Shown here in pieces: positions 9,183 to 17,950 of a stretch of 46,910 bases of DNA. The DNA comes from an uncultured Collinsella sp. (lineage in GTDB: Bacteria > Actinomycetota > Coriobacteriia > Coriobacteriales > Coriobacteriaceae): positions 1 through 46,910 of the forward strand of contig CAKUHP010000012.1 of the NCBI GenBank assembly GCA_934658705.1, given 5' to 3'. The translations under genes were made by a program, and so were the position numbers. Each line of letters opens with the position of its first letter. The stretch's first letter is position 1. The notes below the pieces were generated by a model that made no database searches, was not told the DNA's origin, and was given only the letters and a program-made list of their open reading frames with translations.

Positions 9183-9315
9183 CGTAACTTCTCCCTATAT
9201 CGCAGCACGATACAAATTGTAATGAATGGCGAATAGGCAACGATGTCGCCGCGCAAACGTTTCGGGCAACGGTAGTAACAAAGACCCCGAGGGGGAACAA
9301 CAAATCGTTGCACAA

Positions 9316-9350
9316 CAAAACGGGGCCCAATGCAACCGCACCGAGCCCCG
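9316..9350 (-). terminator. Rho-independent terminator of the surface-protein gene
   Basis: Read leftward, CGGGGC (9345-9350) pairs with GCCCCG (9321-9326) around an 18-base loop. TTTTGTTG follows. It lies about 30 bp past the stop of the gene at 9382. Confidence 0.65.
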
Positions 9351-9381
9351 CTCTCGTCCGCATCTTAAGACGCCCCGGGAA

Positions 9382-11151
9382 TTACTCCTTAAAGCCGTCC
9401 TCCTCAGCAGCCTTCTTCTGCTGATCGAGCTTATGCTTGCCGCTCACGATAGACGTAGCGCCCAGTGTAGCCAGGCTTGCACTGGCCAAGCTGGCCATCA
9501 CGATAAGGTCGCCCGTCTTGGGCATGTTGCCGCCATTGTTGCCAGCATTACCATTGCCGGAACCGGAATCGTTCTTGCCGGCGGCATTGTTATCACCGGC
9601 GCCATCTTTGTTGTCGTCGGAACTATCCTTGTTGTCACCGACGTTGTTATTGTTCTCGCCACCGCCGGACTTGTTGTCCTTCTCCTTGGAGTCGTCCTTC
9701 TTCTCCTCAGAACCAGAGACCTTATCCGTTTCGGGCTTCCCAGATGTATCCTCGGATTTATTGTCCTTGGAGTCGGCCTTTGCGACCTCGGTCTTCGTCA
9801 CGGAGTTCTGACCATCATTGTCCTTGTTAGAAGATGAGTTGCCGCTTGCACCAGCCATCAACGACCCCAGCGTGGAGCCAAACAGTTCGGGAACAGAGGG
9901 CTTCTTGTTCGCCGGGGTGACGGACGCATCCGTCCCCTTATTCGAATCGTCCTTAGAGCTATTGGAGCCAGACCCCGCGTTAGAGCCAGAGCCGGCTCCG
10001 GCAGAGGATTCGCTCGAACCGATGGAGGGTTTAGATGAGCCATTGCCGGTCGAGCCGGTGTTGTTGCTACCGGTATCGGTAGGAGGCTCGTTCTTCTCGC
10101 CTCCATTGCTCTCTTTGTTATCAGTATCGGGCTTCTGTACGGGCTGAGACTCCTCAGGAGTCTGGCTTGAACCAGGCGTCGACGGGGACTCCGATTCCTC
10201 AGACTTCTTATCAGCCTCTGTGTTCTTATCAGCCGGCTCGTTCTTATCAGCTGATTCGTTCTTATCGGCAGCCCCGTTCTTATTAGCCGCTTCCTTCTCG
10301 TCCTCGGCAATATAGACCAGGCAGTCCTTGAGCTCGTTGCTGTAGCGGTTTCTCCAGCCGTTGTGATATTGGGATTGATTCGGATACTTTTTCGCCACGT
10401 TATTGACCACGCTATCGGAGAGCGCCGTCACAAACTGACGATCGGTCATGTCGTTGGAAAGATTCGCCCAACGGAAAAAGTCCTGGCAACCATAGGTGCC
10501 GCACATGTTCGTAATGCTCCAGACCATGCCCTTGACGCAGTCGGCGCGGCCGGAAATGTCAATGCCCAGCGCGCTCTTGAGCCACGACTCGGTAACCGCA
10601 TAGTAGGAGTTGTACGCATAGGCATCCTGCAGCGCCGAGAACTCCGCAGGGTCGGTGTTATAGGCGCCCAGGAAAGCATCCTGGGCAATGCGCCCCAACT
10701 CGGTAAGTTGGCCGTTCGCATACATGGGATTATTCGCGTTGGAAATCTCGCCACCGCGATCAATCGAGTCTTTGAGCATGCCATATTTAGCAGAATCGTA
10801 GTTGTAGACCTGCTTCATGAACGGGATGAGCGACCAGCGGCGATCGAACTGGTAATAGCCCAGCGCGTTATAACCGTCACCGAACGAAAAACCCTGATTA
10901 TAGTTGCCATGGCTCTCGTACTTGGTAAAGTACTTCATCTCGGTGGTCACGTTGACAAACGAGACGCCCTGGACCGAGCGCAGCACACCCGAGAAGGACT
11001 GCTGGGTGTAAAGGCCCTTATCGATATTGGTGGCATCCGAGGCAACGCCCGGCGTGGGCTCCTCGGCAACAGCGGCCGTGGGCGCGGAAACGGCGCCAAA
11101 CGAGAGCGCCAGCGTCAGGCCCGCCACGATAGCGGAATGCTTGGGCTGCAT
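9382..11151 (-). CDS. Sortase-type cell-wall protein with lysozyme-like N-terminal domain
   Basis: The 589-residue product has a signal peptide (residues 1-29, ending near AVAEE). A globular domain of about 200 residues follows, then a low-complexity linker of about 250 residues rich in N, S, D, K and G. The C-terminus has an MPKTGD sorting signal, a hydrophobic helix and a Lys-rich tail. MPKTG in place of LPXTG is a common sortase variant. The globular domain has a KYESHGNY segment followed by GYNALGYYQFD, resembling the catalytic-Glu region of lysozyme or transglycosylase-like folds; this part is tentative. The linker begins with an ADKNE-type pentapeptide repeated about five times. GGGAGGAT precedes the ATG, and a promoter and a terminator flank the gene. 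It is probably displayed on the wall and acts on peptidoglycan or host glycans. Confidence 0.75.
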   Translation of the reverse strand: MQPKHSAIVAGLTLALSFGAVSAPTAAVAEEPTPGVASDATNIDKGLYTQQSFSGVLRSVQGVSFVNVTTEMKYFTKYESHGNYNQGFSFGDGYNALGYYQFDRRWSLIPFMKQVYNYDSAKYGMLKDSIDRGGEISNANNPMYANGQLTELGRIAQDAFLGAYNTDPAEFSALQDAYAYNSYYAVTESWLKSALGIDISGRADCVKGMVWSITNMCGTYGCQDFFRWANLSNDMTDRQFVTALSDSVVNNVAKKYPNQSQYHNGWRNRYSNELKDCLVYIAEDEKEAANKNGAADKNESADKNEPADKNTEADKKSEESESPSTPGSSQTPEESQPVQKPDTDNKESNGGEKNEPPTDTGSNNTGSTGNGSSKPSIGSSESSAGAGSGSNAGSGSNSSKDDSNKGTDASVTPANKKPSVPELFGSTLGSLMAGASGNSSSNKDNDGQNSVTKTEVAKADSKDNKSEDTSGKPETDKVSGSEEKKDDSKEKDNKSGGGENNNNVGDNKDSSDDNKDGAGDNNAAGKNDSGSGNGNAGNNGGNMPKTGDLIVMASLASASLATLGATSIVSGKHKLDQQKKAAEEDGFKE

Positions 11152-11204
11152 AAGATCCTCCCTGCATTGGTGTAGTTAAAGTGCAGTTTGCAAAGATAGA
11201 TTCA

Positions 11205-11232
11205 GTATTACAGCTCCCCGCTTGTTGCACAA
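11205..11232 (-). promoter_or_regulatory. Candidate promoter of the surface-protein gene
   Basis: On the minus strand TTGTGC (11227-11232) and TAATAC (11205-11210) are 16 bp apart. They lie about 55 bp upstream of the ATG at 11151. Confidence 0.4.
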
Positions 11233-11278
11233 CAACAACTCGGCAAACGGCAACAACCCTTCGCGAAATCTCAAGGAA

Positions 11279-11698
11279 TTAGATGAACTGGTCGTCGGGG
11301 GCCAGAAGTAGATCGCCATAGTGTGCCAAAAGGCCGTCTCTCAGCTGGCAAAAGGCGGGGATATAGACGTTCAGGATGCGTTTGATCAAATCCTGCGCCA
11401 GCTTATTGTCATAAATATGAACGTTCGTATTGCGGTCTCTGAGCATGTCCAGCCAAGCAGCCTCATCAATAAAGTCGTAGAACCGATAGGCCTCTTTCAA
11501 GATGGCACGAGGAGAGCCCGACGCAGCAAGCGTAGCGCCCTCATACTCAAGCAGACGCTTGAGGAGCTTCCAGCTCAACTCAAACTGCAGGTTAAACTTA
11601 TTGATCAAACCACTCTGAACAAAATCGTTATTAAGATCCTGATTGGGCGCATCCTCAAGATTCGCTAAGGCGCTGGCAAAGTTCTCATATTTTTTCAT
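11279..11698 (-). CDS. hepT: HEPN-domain toxin of HepT/HI0074 type
   Basis: This 139-residue all-helical protein matches the HI0074 (nucleotidyltransferase substrate-binding) branch of HEPN proteins. It opens with MKKYENFASALANL and has an FELSWKLLKRLLEYEG helix. The segment R89-NTNV-H94-I-Y96 fits the RX4HXY motif of HepT toxins: Arg and His form the RNase site, and the Tyr is the residue modified by MntA in characterised type VII systems. It overlaps the end of the mntA-like gene by 14 bases if the ATG at 11698 is used. An ATG at 11713 is possible but less like the family. It is the last gene of the leftward rrf2-mntA-hepT unit. Confidence 0.82.
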   Translation of the reverse strand: MKKYENFASALANLEDAPNQDLNNDFVQSGLINKFNLQFELSWKLLKRLLEYEGATLAASGSPRAILKEAYRFYDFIDEAAWLDMLRDRNTNVHIYDNKLAQDLIKRILNVYIPAFCQLRDGLLAHYGDLLLAPDDQFI

Positions 11699-11972
11699 AC
11701 AGGACCACACCATCCCTGGCTATTTCGTCGAGCAATTGCTGTGATAAGGACTCATCGAGATTGACGATATCAACGTCTAAAAGCGTATCGAGATGCTCCT
11801 CGATCAAGTATGAGAAATGCCGGAAGTCCTCGCAACCCGCAACAGCAATATCTATATCACTCTTGGGTAAATTGTCGCCTCGAGCTCGAGACCCAAAGAG
11901 CACTACTTTCTCGATATCACATTCTCGGGCAAACGATGCAATTTGCTGGTACACCCTGTCGAGAGACCCCAT
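11685..11972 (-). CDS. mntA: MntA-type minimal nucleotidyltransferase (antitoxin)
   Basis: This 95-residue protein is a minimal nucleotidyltransferase. G27-S28 is followed by exactly ten residues and then D39-I-D41, the GSX10DXD motif of MntA antitoxins, and D68 in VDIVNLD is the likely third metal ligand. In known type VII pairs MntA transfers AMP to the toxin's tyrosine and inactivates it. The start is the ATG at 11972, supported by AGGGG; a TTG two codons earlier is less likely. It begins 9 bp after the Rrf2 gene and overlaps hepT, so all three are probably one transcript. Pairing with an Rrf2 regulator upstream is unusual. Confidence 0.85.
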   Translation of the reverse strand: MGSLDRVYQQIASFARECDIEKVVLFGSRARGDNLPKSDIDIAVAGCEDFRHFSYLIEEHLDTLLDVDIVNLDESLSQQLLDEIARDGVVLYEKI

Positions 11973-11981
11973 TTGCAACCC

Positions 11982-12413
11982 CTACAGCTTAATGTCGAAG
12001 TTGATCTCGGGGACGGCGGCTAGGTCGGCGAGCGTCACGCCGTCGACGTACTTTTCGATCACGTCGTCCAGGCCGCGCCAGAACTTGACCGTAGAGCACA
12101 GGTCGCTGCGGGTGCAGCTGTTGTCGATGCCGTCGCACGCCACCGGCGCCGTGCTGCCCTCGACGGCGCGTAGGATGTCACCGGCGCGCACCTCGGCCGG
12201 GTCCTTGGCCATCATGTAGCCGCCGCCCTTGCCGCGCACACTCTTGAGCAGGCCCGCCTTCATAAGCGGACGAACCAGCTGCTCCAGGTACTTCTGCGAA
12301 ATATGCTCGCGGTCGGCTACTTCGCGCAGGGCAATCTTGCCCTCGGCGTCGCCGAGCGCCGCGATATAGATCATCAGTCGGAGGGCATAGCGGCCCTTAG
12401 AAGAAATGAGCAT
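11982..12413 (-). CDS. Rrf2-family transcriptional regulator, probable Suf regulator
   Basis: The 143-residue protein has the Rrf2 winged helix (MLISSKGRYALRLM at the start, ISQKYLEQLVRPLMKAGLLKSVRGKGGGY as recognition helix and wing). It also has three cysteines at 93, 100 and 106 that could hold an iron-sulfur cluster as in IscR. It is divergent from sufC, the classic place for a sensor that adjusts Suf synthesis to cluster demand. The ATG at 12413 has GGGTAGG before it. An upstream reading would add 32 residues lacking family similarity. Downstream it runs directly into the mntA-hepT pair. A role as Suf repressor is inferred from family and location. Cluster type and target are not proven. 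Confidence 0.85.
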   Translation of the reverse strand: MLISSKGRYALRLMIYIAALGDAEGKIALREVADREHISQKYLEQLVRPLMKAGLLKSVRGKGGGYMMAKDPAEVRAGDILRAVEGSTAPVACDGIDNSCTRSDLCSTVKFWRGLDDVIEKYVDGVTLADLAAVPEINFDIKL

Positions 12414-12529
12414 ACCTACCCTCCCATCGCATCCGGGACAACACAGCCAGGAGTATTTGCCCCAAATCTTACGCACGCGGGACAGGCAATCCTGGTTATT
12501 TTGTCCCACAATCTGAAAAGTCGAGTGGA

Positions 12530-12553
12530 TTAGTCGGGTTTTCCCTTGACTAA
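12530..12553. promoter_or_regulatory. Inverted repeat over the suf promoter, candidate Rrf2 operator
   Basis: TTAGTC (12530-12535) and GACTAA (12548-12553) form a 24-bp inverted repeat. The right arm overlaps TTGACT (12546-12551), a good -35 box pointing to sufC, with a weak -10 (TAACTT) near 12568. Such overlap fits repression by the divergent Rrf2 protein. Confidence 0.4.
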
Positions 12554-12637
12554 CGCCGAACCCATAGTAACTTTATTCCGAGAAGATTCCTAGGGTTTAG
12601 TACACCCATGAGTACACCATATACAGAGAGGGACAGC

Positions 12638-13438
12638 ATGAGCGCAAATCCGCTGCTTTCCATCGAGGGTCTGACCGCCTCCGTGGACGAGAAGACCATC
12701 CTCCACAACGTCAACCTCAACGTCGCCGCCGGCGAGACCCACGTGCTGATGGGCCCCAACGGCGCCGGCAAGTCCACCCTCGGCCACCTGGTCATGGGCG
12801 ACCCCGTCTACACCGTCAACGACGGCCGCATCGTCTTTGACGGCCAGGACATCACCGAGCTCACCACCGACAAACGCTCGCGTGCCGGCCTGTTCCTGAG
12901 CTTCCAAGCCCCGGTCGAGATCCCCGGCGTGCCGCTGTCGAGCTTTTTGCGCGCCAGCATCGCCGGCCGACCCGGCCTGGAGATGAAGGGCAAAGAGTTC
13001 CGTCGTCGCGTAAAGGAGCTCGCGGCCGAGCTCAACATGGACACCGCCTACCTCAACCGCGAGCTGGGCGTAGGCTTCTCGGGCGGCGAGAAGAAGAAGG
13101 TCGAGATGCTCCAGCTCCTGCTGCTGCAGCCCAAGCTCGCCATCCTCGACGAGACCGACTCCGGCCTGGACGTCGACGCGCTTTCCACCGTCAGCCACGG
13201 CATGGACGCCTACCGCAAGAGCTGCGACGGCTCCATGCTCATCATCACGCACAACACGCGCATCCTGGAGCACCTGGATGTCGACCGCGTCCACGTTATG
13301 GTCAAGGGCCACATCGTGCGCGAGGACGACGCCTCGCTCATCCCCTGGATCGACAAGAATGGCTTTGAGACCTTCGAGCGCGAGGCCGCCGAGCAGCGCG
13401 GCCAGGCCGAGGCCGCCGCTGCCGAGCAGCAGGCGTAA
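12638..13438 (+). CDS. sufC: Fe-S assembly ATPase SufC
   Basis: SufC is the ABC-type ATPase of the SufBCD scaffold that builds iron-sulfur clusters in the cytoplasm. This 266-residue protein shows Walker A GPNGAGKST (39-47), the signature FSGGEKK (147-153) and Walker B AILDET (168-173), followed by the D-loop SGLDVDAL. Length and motif order are normal for SufC, and no membrane part is present. I use the ATG at 12638, behind GAGAGGGA, rather than the one ten codons upstream. It opens the sufCBDSU operon, with sufB 12 bp downstream, and is divergent from an Rrf2 regulator. Confidence 0.95.
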   Translation: MSANPLLSIEGLTASVDEKTILHNVNLNVAAGETHVLMGPNGAGKSTLGHLVMGDPVYTVNDGRIVFDGQDITELTTDKRSRAGLFLSFQAPVEIPGVPLSSFLRASIAGRPGLEMKGKEFRRRVKELAAELNMDTAYLNRELGVGFSGGEKKKVEMLQLLLLQPKLAILDETDSGLDVDALSTVSHGMDAYRKSCDGSMLIITHNTRILEHLDVDRVHVMVKGHIVREDDASLIPWIDKNGFETFEREAAEQRGQAEAAAAEQQA

Positions 13439-13450
13439 AGGGGCGACGCA

Positions 13451-14863
13451 ATGACCAAGAACCGCACCGAGGTCGCGGACATCGACCGCAGCCTCTACGA
13501 CTTCACCTATGGCGAGGAGGGATTCGAGCGCCTCGACGCCGGCATCACGCCCGACATCGTGCGCGAGATCAGCGCCAAGAAGGACGAGCCGCAGTGGATG
13601 CTCGACCTGCGCCTCAAGTCCCTCGAGATCTTCAACCGTTTTCCCGACCCGACGTGGGGCCCCTCCATCGAGGGCCTGGACATGGACAACATCGTCACCT
13701 ACGTCAAGCCCAACACCGACCAAAAGCACGATTGGGAGTCGGTGCCCGACGACATCAAGAACACCTTTGAGCGCCTGGGCATCCCCGAGGCCGAGCGCAG
13801 CTACCTGGCGGGCGTCGGCGCACAGTACGACTCCGAGCTGGTCTACCACAACATGCAGGACACCGCGTCCAAGATGGGCATCGTCTACTCCGGTATCGAG
13901 GAGGCCCTGCACGACCCGCAGTGGGAGCCGCTCATCCACGAGAAGTTCATGACGCTCATCCCGCCCACCGACCACAAGTTTGCGGCCCTGCACGGCGCCG
14001 TGTGGTCGGGCGGCTCGTTTGTCTACGTGCCCAAGGGCACCAAGCTCGACTTTCCGTTGCAGAGCTACTTCCGCCTCAACGCCAAGGGCGCCGGCCAGTT
14101 TGAGCACACGCTCATCATCGTCGAGGATGACGCCGACCTGCACTTTATCGAGGGCTGCTCCGCGCCCAAGTACAACGTGGCCAACCTCCACGCCGGCGCC
14201 GTCGAGCTCTTTGTGGGCAAGCGCGCGCACCTGCGCTACTCGACCATCGAGAACTGGTCCAAGAACATGTACAACCTCAACACCAAGCGTGCGCGCGTGG
14301 ACGAGGACGGCGACATCGAGTGGATCAGCGGCTCCTTCGGCAGCCACGTGGGCTACCTCTACCCCATGAGCGTGCTCAACGGCCGCCGCGCCCGCTCGAG
14401 CTTTACCGGCATCACTTTTGCCGGCGCCGGCCAGAACCTCGACACCGGCTGCAAGGTCGTGCTCAACGCGCCCGAGACCTCCGCGACCGTCGAGACCAAG
14501 GGCATCTCCAAGAGCGGCGGCATCCAGACCTTCCGCAGCTCTATCGTGGCCACGCCCAAGGCCGAGGGCTCCAAGGCAACCGTGAGCTGCCAGTCGCTGA
14601 TGCTCGACGACCAAAGCCGCTCCGACACCATCCCGGCCATGGATATCCGCGCCAAGAACGTCGACATCGGCCACGAGGCCACCATCGGCCGCATCGGCGA
14701 CGACAAGGTGTTCTACCTGATGAGCCGCGGAATCTCGGAGGAAGAGGCCCGCACCATGATCGTCAACGGCTTTGCCAACCCGGTCTCCAAGGAGCTGCCG
14801 CTGGAGTACGCCGTCGAGATGAACAACCTGATCAAGCTCGAGATGGAAGGAGCGATCGGATAA
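13451..14863 (+). CDS. sufB: Fe-S scaffold protein SufB
   Basis: The 470-residue protein is SufB, the core scaffold on which the nascent cluster is assembled with SufC and SufD. It has the SufB N-terminal region (FTYGEEGFERLDAGI, PQWMLDLRLKSLEIF) and the beta-helical core with GAVWSGGSFVYVPKG. The family's C-terminal segment, DIGHEATIGRIGDDKVFYLMSRGI, is split here only by normal variation. ATG is preceded by AAAGGGG. Its TAA shares one base with the sufD ATG (TAATG), which indicates translational coupling. Confidence 0.95.
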   Translation: MTKNRTEVADIDRSLYDFTYGEEGFERLDAGITPDIVREISAKKDEPQWMLDLRLKSLEIFNRFPDPTWGPSIEGLDMDNIVTYVKPNTDQKHDWESVPDDIKNTFERLGIPEAERSYLAGVGAQYDSELVYHNMQDTASKMGIVYSGIEEALHDPQWEPLIHEKFMTLIPPTDHKFAALHGAVWSGGSFVYVPKGTKLDFPLQSYFRLNAKGAGQFEHTLIIVEDDADLHFIEGCSAPKYNVANLHAGAVELFVGKRAHLRYSTIENWSKNMYNLNTKRARVDEDGDIEWISGSFGSHVGYLYPMSVLNGRRARSSFTGITFAGAGQNLDTGCKVVLNAPETSATVETKGISKSGGIQTFRSSIVATPKAEGSKATVSCQSLMLDDQSRSDTIPAMDIRAKNVDIGHEATIGRIGDDKVFYLMSRGISEEEARTMIVNGFANPVSKELPLEYAVEMNNLIKLEMEGAIG

Positions 14864-16134
14864 TGAAACAGGAAACCAACGCCGCTGCTACCACCCTTGA
14901 GCAGGTCAACGCGATGCCCGCAGGTACCTGGGGCTGGTTGCGCATGAACCAGACCAAGCTCGAGCTTTCCGACGAGCTTGCCGCCGCTCCTGCCGAGGCC
15001 GTAGAGGTCGAGGGCCTGGACGAGCAGTTTGCCGGTGCGGACGACGCCTTCGACACCGCCATGGAAGCCATGGCCGAGCGCTTCCCCGAGCGCCGTGCCT
15101 CTGCCCCCGGTGACGCCGCCGACCGCGCCCGCATCACACCCGATACTGAGCTCGACGTGCCCGCAACCTCGGTCTACCAGGCCGGCGCCATCAAGCTCGA
15201 GGAGGAGCTCTCCCCCGCCGAGGCCTTCGAGACCGGCATGGGCGAAGCTGCCTACACCTACCTGGCCGAGCACGCCGCCAAGCGCATCGTCATCGATGTG
15301 CCCGCATATAAGCACGCCACGGTTACCGTGCGCGTAAGCGGTGTCGACGCCGCAGCTGCGATTGCCGCCATCGACGTCATCGCCCGTCCGCAGGCAACGC
15401 TCGACCTGAACATTGCCCTGGACTCTCCCGTTGCCGGCGAGGGCGTCGTGGGCTCCGTGCTACGCGTGTGCGTCCACGAGTACGCCACCGTCAACGTGAC
15501 CTGCACGCAAACGCTCGACGATAGCTGGATCGCGCTCGACGACACCGGCCTGTTCCTGGACGAGGGGGCGCGCGTCAACGTGCAGCACACCGTCCTGGGC
15601 GCCGGCGCCAGCGCCACCGGCCTTGCCGGCGACCTGTTGGGCGACACCGCCAAGGTCACCATCGATACCGACTACCTGGGCGCCCGCGAGCAGGTGCGCG
15701 ACTTTAACTACGAGCTGCGCCACCGCGGCCGCAAGACCGAGTGCGAGATCGACGCCAACGGCGTGCTGACCGGCACGTCCAAGAAGGTCTACCGCGGCAC
15801 CATCGACCTCGTGCACGGCTGCAAGGGCGCAACCGGCACCGAGCGCGAGACCGTGCTGCTCGCCAACAAGGGCGTCGACAACAAGACCGTCCCCGTCATC
15901 CTGTGCGACGAGGACGACGTCGCCGGCAACCACGGCGCCACGATCGGCCATGTCCGCGACGAGCAGCTGTTCTACCTCGCCTGCCGCGGCCTTGACCAAA
16001 ACGCCGCCGAGGACCTGTTCATCCGCGCCAAGTTGGAGGGCGCCGCGCTTTCCGCCACCGACGAGCGCACCCGCGCCGCCGTCGTCCGCCTGGGCAACAA
16101 CCTGATCGACAACTTTGAAGAGGAGCTCGCATGA
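14863..16134 (+). CDS. sufD: Fe-S scaffold partner SufD
   Basis: The 423-residue product is SufD, the SufB paralogue in the SufBC2D complex, needed for iron acquisition by the scaffold. The conserved C-terminal half has the LVHGCKGATGTERE region and NHGATIGHVRDEQLFYLACRG, the counterpart of the SufB end segment. The N-terminal third is divergent and Ala/Glu-rich, as is usual for SufD. The ATG overlaps the sufB stop by one base and GGAAGGAG lies upstream within sufB. The last four bases overlap the sufS start (ATGA). Confidence 0.92.
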   Translation: MKQETNAAATTLEQVNAMPAGTWGWLRMNQTKLELSDELAAAPAEAVEVEGLDEQFAGADDAFDTAMEAMAERFPERRASAPGDAADRARITPDTELDVPATSVYQAGAIKLEEELSPAEAFETGMGEAAYTYLAEHAAKRIVIDVPAYKHATVTVRVSGVDAAAAIAAIDVIARPQATLDLNIALDSPVAGEGVVGSVLRVCVHEYATVNVTCTQTLDDSWIALDDTGLFLDEGARVNVQHTVLGAGASATGLAGDLLGDTAKVTIDTDYLGAREQVRDFNYELRHRGRKTECEIDANGVLTGTSKKVYRGTIDLVHGCKGATGTERETVLLANKGVDNKTVPVILCDEDDVAGNHGATIGHVRDEQLFYLACRGLDQNAAEDLFIRAKLEGAALSATDERTRAAVVRLGNNLIDNFEEELA

Positions 16135-17456
16135 TCGACACCGAGCACGTTAAATGCGATACCTGCACCGCCCCCGAGCCCATGGAGCTCGACGCCAGCG
16201 ACGAGGCTTCGCGCGGCTGGCCTACCGTGGACATCGAGACCAACCCCTACAAGGGCCAGTTCCCGCTGTTTCAGCAGCATCCCGAGATCGCCTTCCTCGA
16301 TAGCGCCGCCACCGCGCAGCGCCCCGGCTGCGTGCTCGACGCCGAGCGCGACTTCTACCAGCGCATGAACGCCAACCCGCTGCGTGGCCTGTACTCGCTG
16401 TCCGTCGAGGCCACCGACGCCATCGCGAAGGTCCGTCAGCAGATCGCCGACGTCATCGGCGCTCCCCAGGCCAACGAGGTCGTCTTCACCCGCAACACGA
16501 GCGAGTCGCTCAACCTGGTCGCCAAGAGCTTTGCACCCACGGTGCTCGAGCCGGGCGACGAGGTCGTCATCACCATCATGGAGCACCACTCCAACCTGAT
16601 CCCGTGGCAGCAGGTCTGCCGCGAGACCGGCGCCAAGCTCGTCTACCTCTACCCCACCAAGACCGGCCAGCTCACCACCGAGGAAGTTCTTGCCAAGGTG
16701 GGTCCCAAGACAAAGATCCTGGCCGTGGGTCAGGTCTCCAACGTGCTGGGCGTCGAGAACCCGGTCAAGAACCTCGGCAAGCTCGTGCACAAGTACGGCG
16801 GCTACCTGGTCGTCGACGGCGCACAGTCGCTGCCGCACATGCCGGTTAACGTGGCCGACCTGGGCGCCGACTTCTTTGCCTTTAGCGCGCACAAGGCCAT
16901 GGGCCCCATGGGCATCGGCGTGCTGTGGGGCAAGATGGACCTGCTCAACGCCATGCCGCCCATGCTCACCGGCGGCGAGATGATCGATTCGGTCACCGAG
17001 CAGGATGCCGTCTGGGCGCCCGTCCCCGAGAAGTTCGAGGCCGGCACGCAGGACGCCGCCGGCATCTTCGCCACGGGCGCGGCCCTCGACTACCTGGTCA
17101 ACACGGTGGGTTACGAGAACATCCAGGCCCGCGAGCAGGCACTCGTCCACTATCTGATGGGCGAGCTCATGCAGCTTGACTTTGTCCAGATCATCGGCTC
17201 CATCTATTGGGATAACCACCACGGCGTCGTGAGCTTTAACGTCAAGGGCATCCACCCGCACGACGTCGCGAGCATCATGGACATGGACGGTGTGTGCATC
17301 CGCGCCGGCCACCATTGCGCACAGCCGCTGCTCACCTGGCTGGGCGTCGAGAACCTCGCCTGCTGCCGCGCCAGCGTCGCCTTCTACAACGACAAGGCCG
17401 ATATCGACAAGTTCATCGCCGGCCTGCATCACGTTTGGAGCACGTTCAATGGGTAA
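16131..17456 (+). CDS. sufS: Cysteine desulfurase SufS
   Basis: This group II cysteine desulfurase of 441 residues takes sulfur from cysteine and passes it to SufU. Lys255 in FSAHKAMGP is the PLP-binding lysine, and Cys396 in RAGHHC carries the persulfide. TRNTSESLNLVA and EHHSNLIPW are family segments. Unusually for the family, about 35 extra residues precede the usual start, including a CDTC pair (residues 9-12) that could bind metal or sulfur. The start is fixed by the four-base overlap with sufD, and the end overlaps sufU by eight bases. Confidence 0.95.
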   Translation: MIDTEHVKCDTCTAPEPMELDASDEASRGWPTVDIETNPYKGQFPLFQQHPEIAFLDSAATAQRPGCVLDAERDFYQRMNANPLRGLYSLSVEATDAIAKVRQQIADVIGAPQANEVVFTRNTSESLNLVAKSFAPTVLEPGDEVVITIMEHHSNLIPWQQVCRETGAKLVYLYPTKTGQLTTEEVLAKVGPKTKILAVGQVSNVLGVENPVKNLGKLVHKYGGYLVVDGAQSLPHMPVNVADLGADFFAFSAHKAMGPMGIGVLWGKMDLLNAMPPMLTGGEMIDSVTEQDAVWAPVPEKFEAGTQDAAGIFATGAALDYLVNTVGYENIQAREQALVHYLMGELMQLDFVQIIGSIYWDNHHGVVSFNVKGIHPHDVASIMDMDGVCIRAGHHCAQPLLTWLGVENLACCRASVAFYNDKADIDKFIAGLHHVWSTFNG

Positions 17457-17883
17457 TCTGTACACCTCCACCACGTTTATGGAGCACAACTCGCACCCCG
17501 ACTACAAGTACGAGATGGACGCCCCCACGCATGAGCACGACGGCATCAACCCCAGCTGCGGCGACGAGCTCACCTTGCAGCTGCGTGTCGAGAACGGCGT
17601 GATCGAGGAGGCCGCCTTTACCGGTCACGGCTGCGCCATCAGCCAGGCCAGCGCCGACATCATGGCCGACCTCATCACCGGCGAGACGGTCGAGGAGGCA
17701 CGCCGCCTGGCCGAGCTCTTCCTGGCTATGATCCGCGGCGAACAGCTCTCCGAGGAGGATCTGGAAGACCTGGACGAGGCTGCCCAGCTCCAGGACATCT
17801 CGCACATGCCCGCCCGCGTCAAGTGCGCCGAGCTCGCCTGGCGCACCCTCGACGGCATGCTTGAGGAGCAAGCCGACCAGTAG
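17449..17883 (+). CDS. sufU: Sulfur-transfer protein SufU
   Basis: SufU accepts persulfide sulfur from SufS through a zinc-centred thiol exchange. The 144-residue protein retains the expected zinc ligands: Cys37 and Asp39 in SCGDE, Cys62 in GHGCAIS and Cys126 in ARVKCAELAW. Length is typical. The ATG lies eight bases before the sufS stop, so the genes are coupled. It closes the operon, with a strong terminator 30 bp downstream. Such an operon without SufA or SufE is typical of Gram-positive bacteria. Confidence 0.95.
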   Translation: MGNLYTSTTFMEHNSHPDYKYEMDAPTHEHDGINPSCGDELTLQLRVENGVIEEAAFTGHGCAISQASADIMADLITGETVEEARRLAELFLAMIRGEQLSEEDLEDLDEAAQLQDISHMPARVKCAELAWRTLDGMLEEQADQ

Positions 17884-17912
17884 CGAATGCATCAAATCCA
17901 AGGCTATTGATG

Positions 17913-17950
17913 GCCGAGCCGCCCGATACGGGCGGCTCGGCTTTTCTATT
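17913..17950 (+). terminator. Rho-independent terminator of the suf operon
   Basis: A 12-bp perfect stem (CCGAGCCGCCCG with CGGGCGGCTCGG, 17914-17925 and 17929-17940) around loop ATA is followed by CTTTTCTATT. Confidence 0.92.

Noticed and set aside
12590..14674. A 694-residue leftward reading frame opposite sufC and sufB
   Set aside because: It has no ribosome site and no family similarity. It is the complement of high-GC, codon-biased suf genes.
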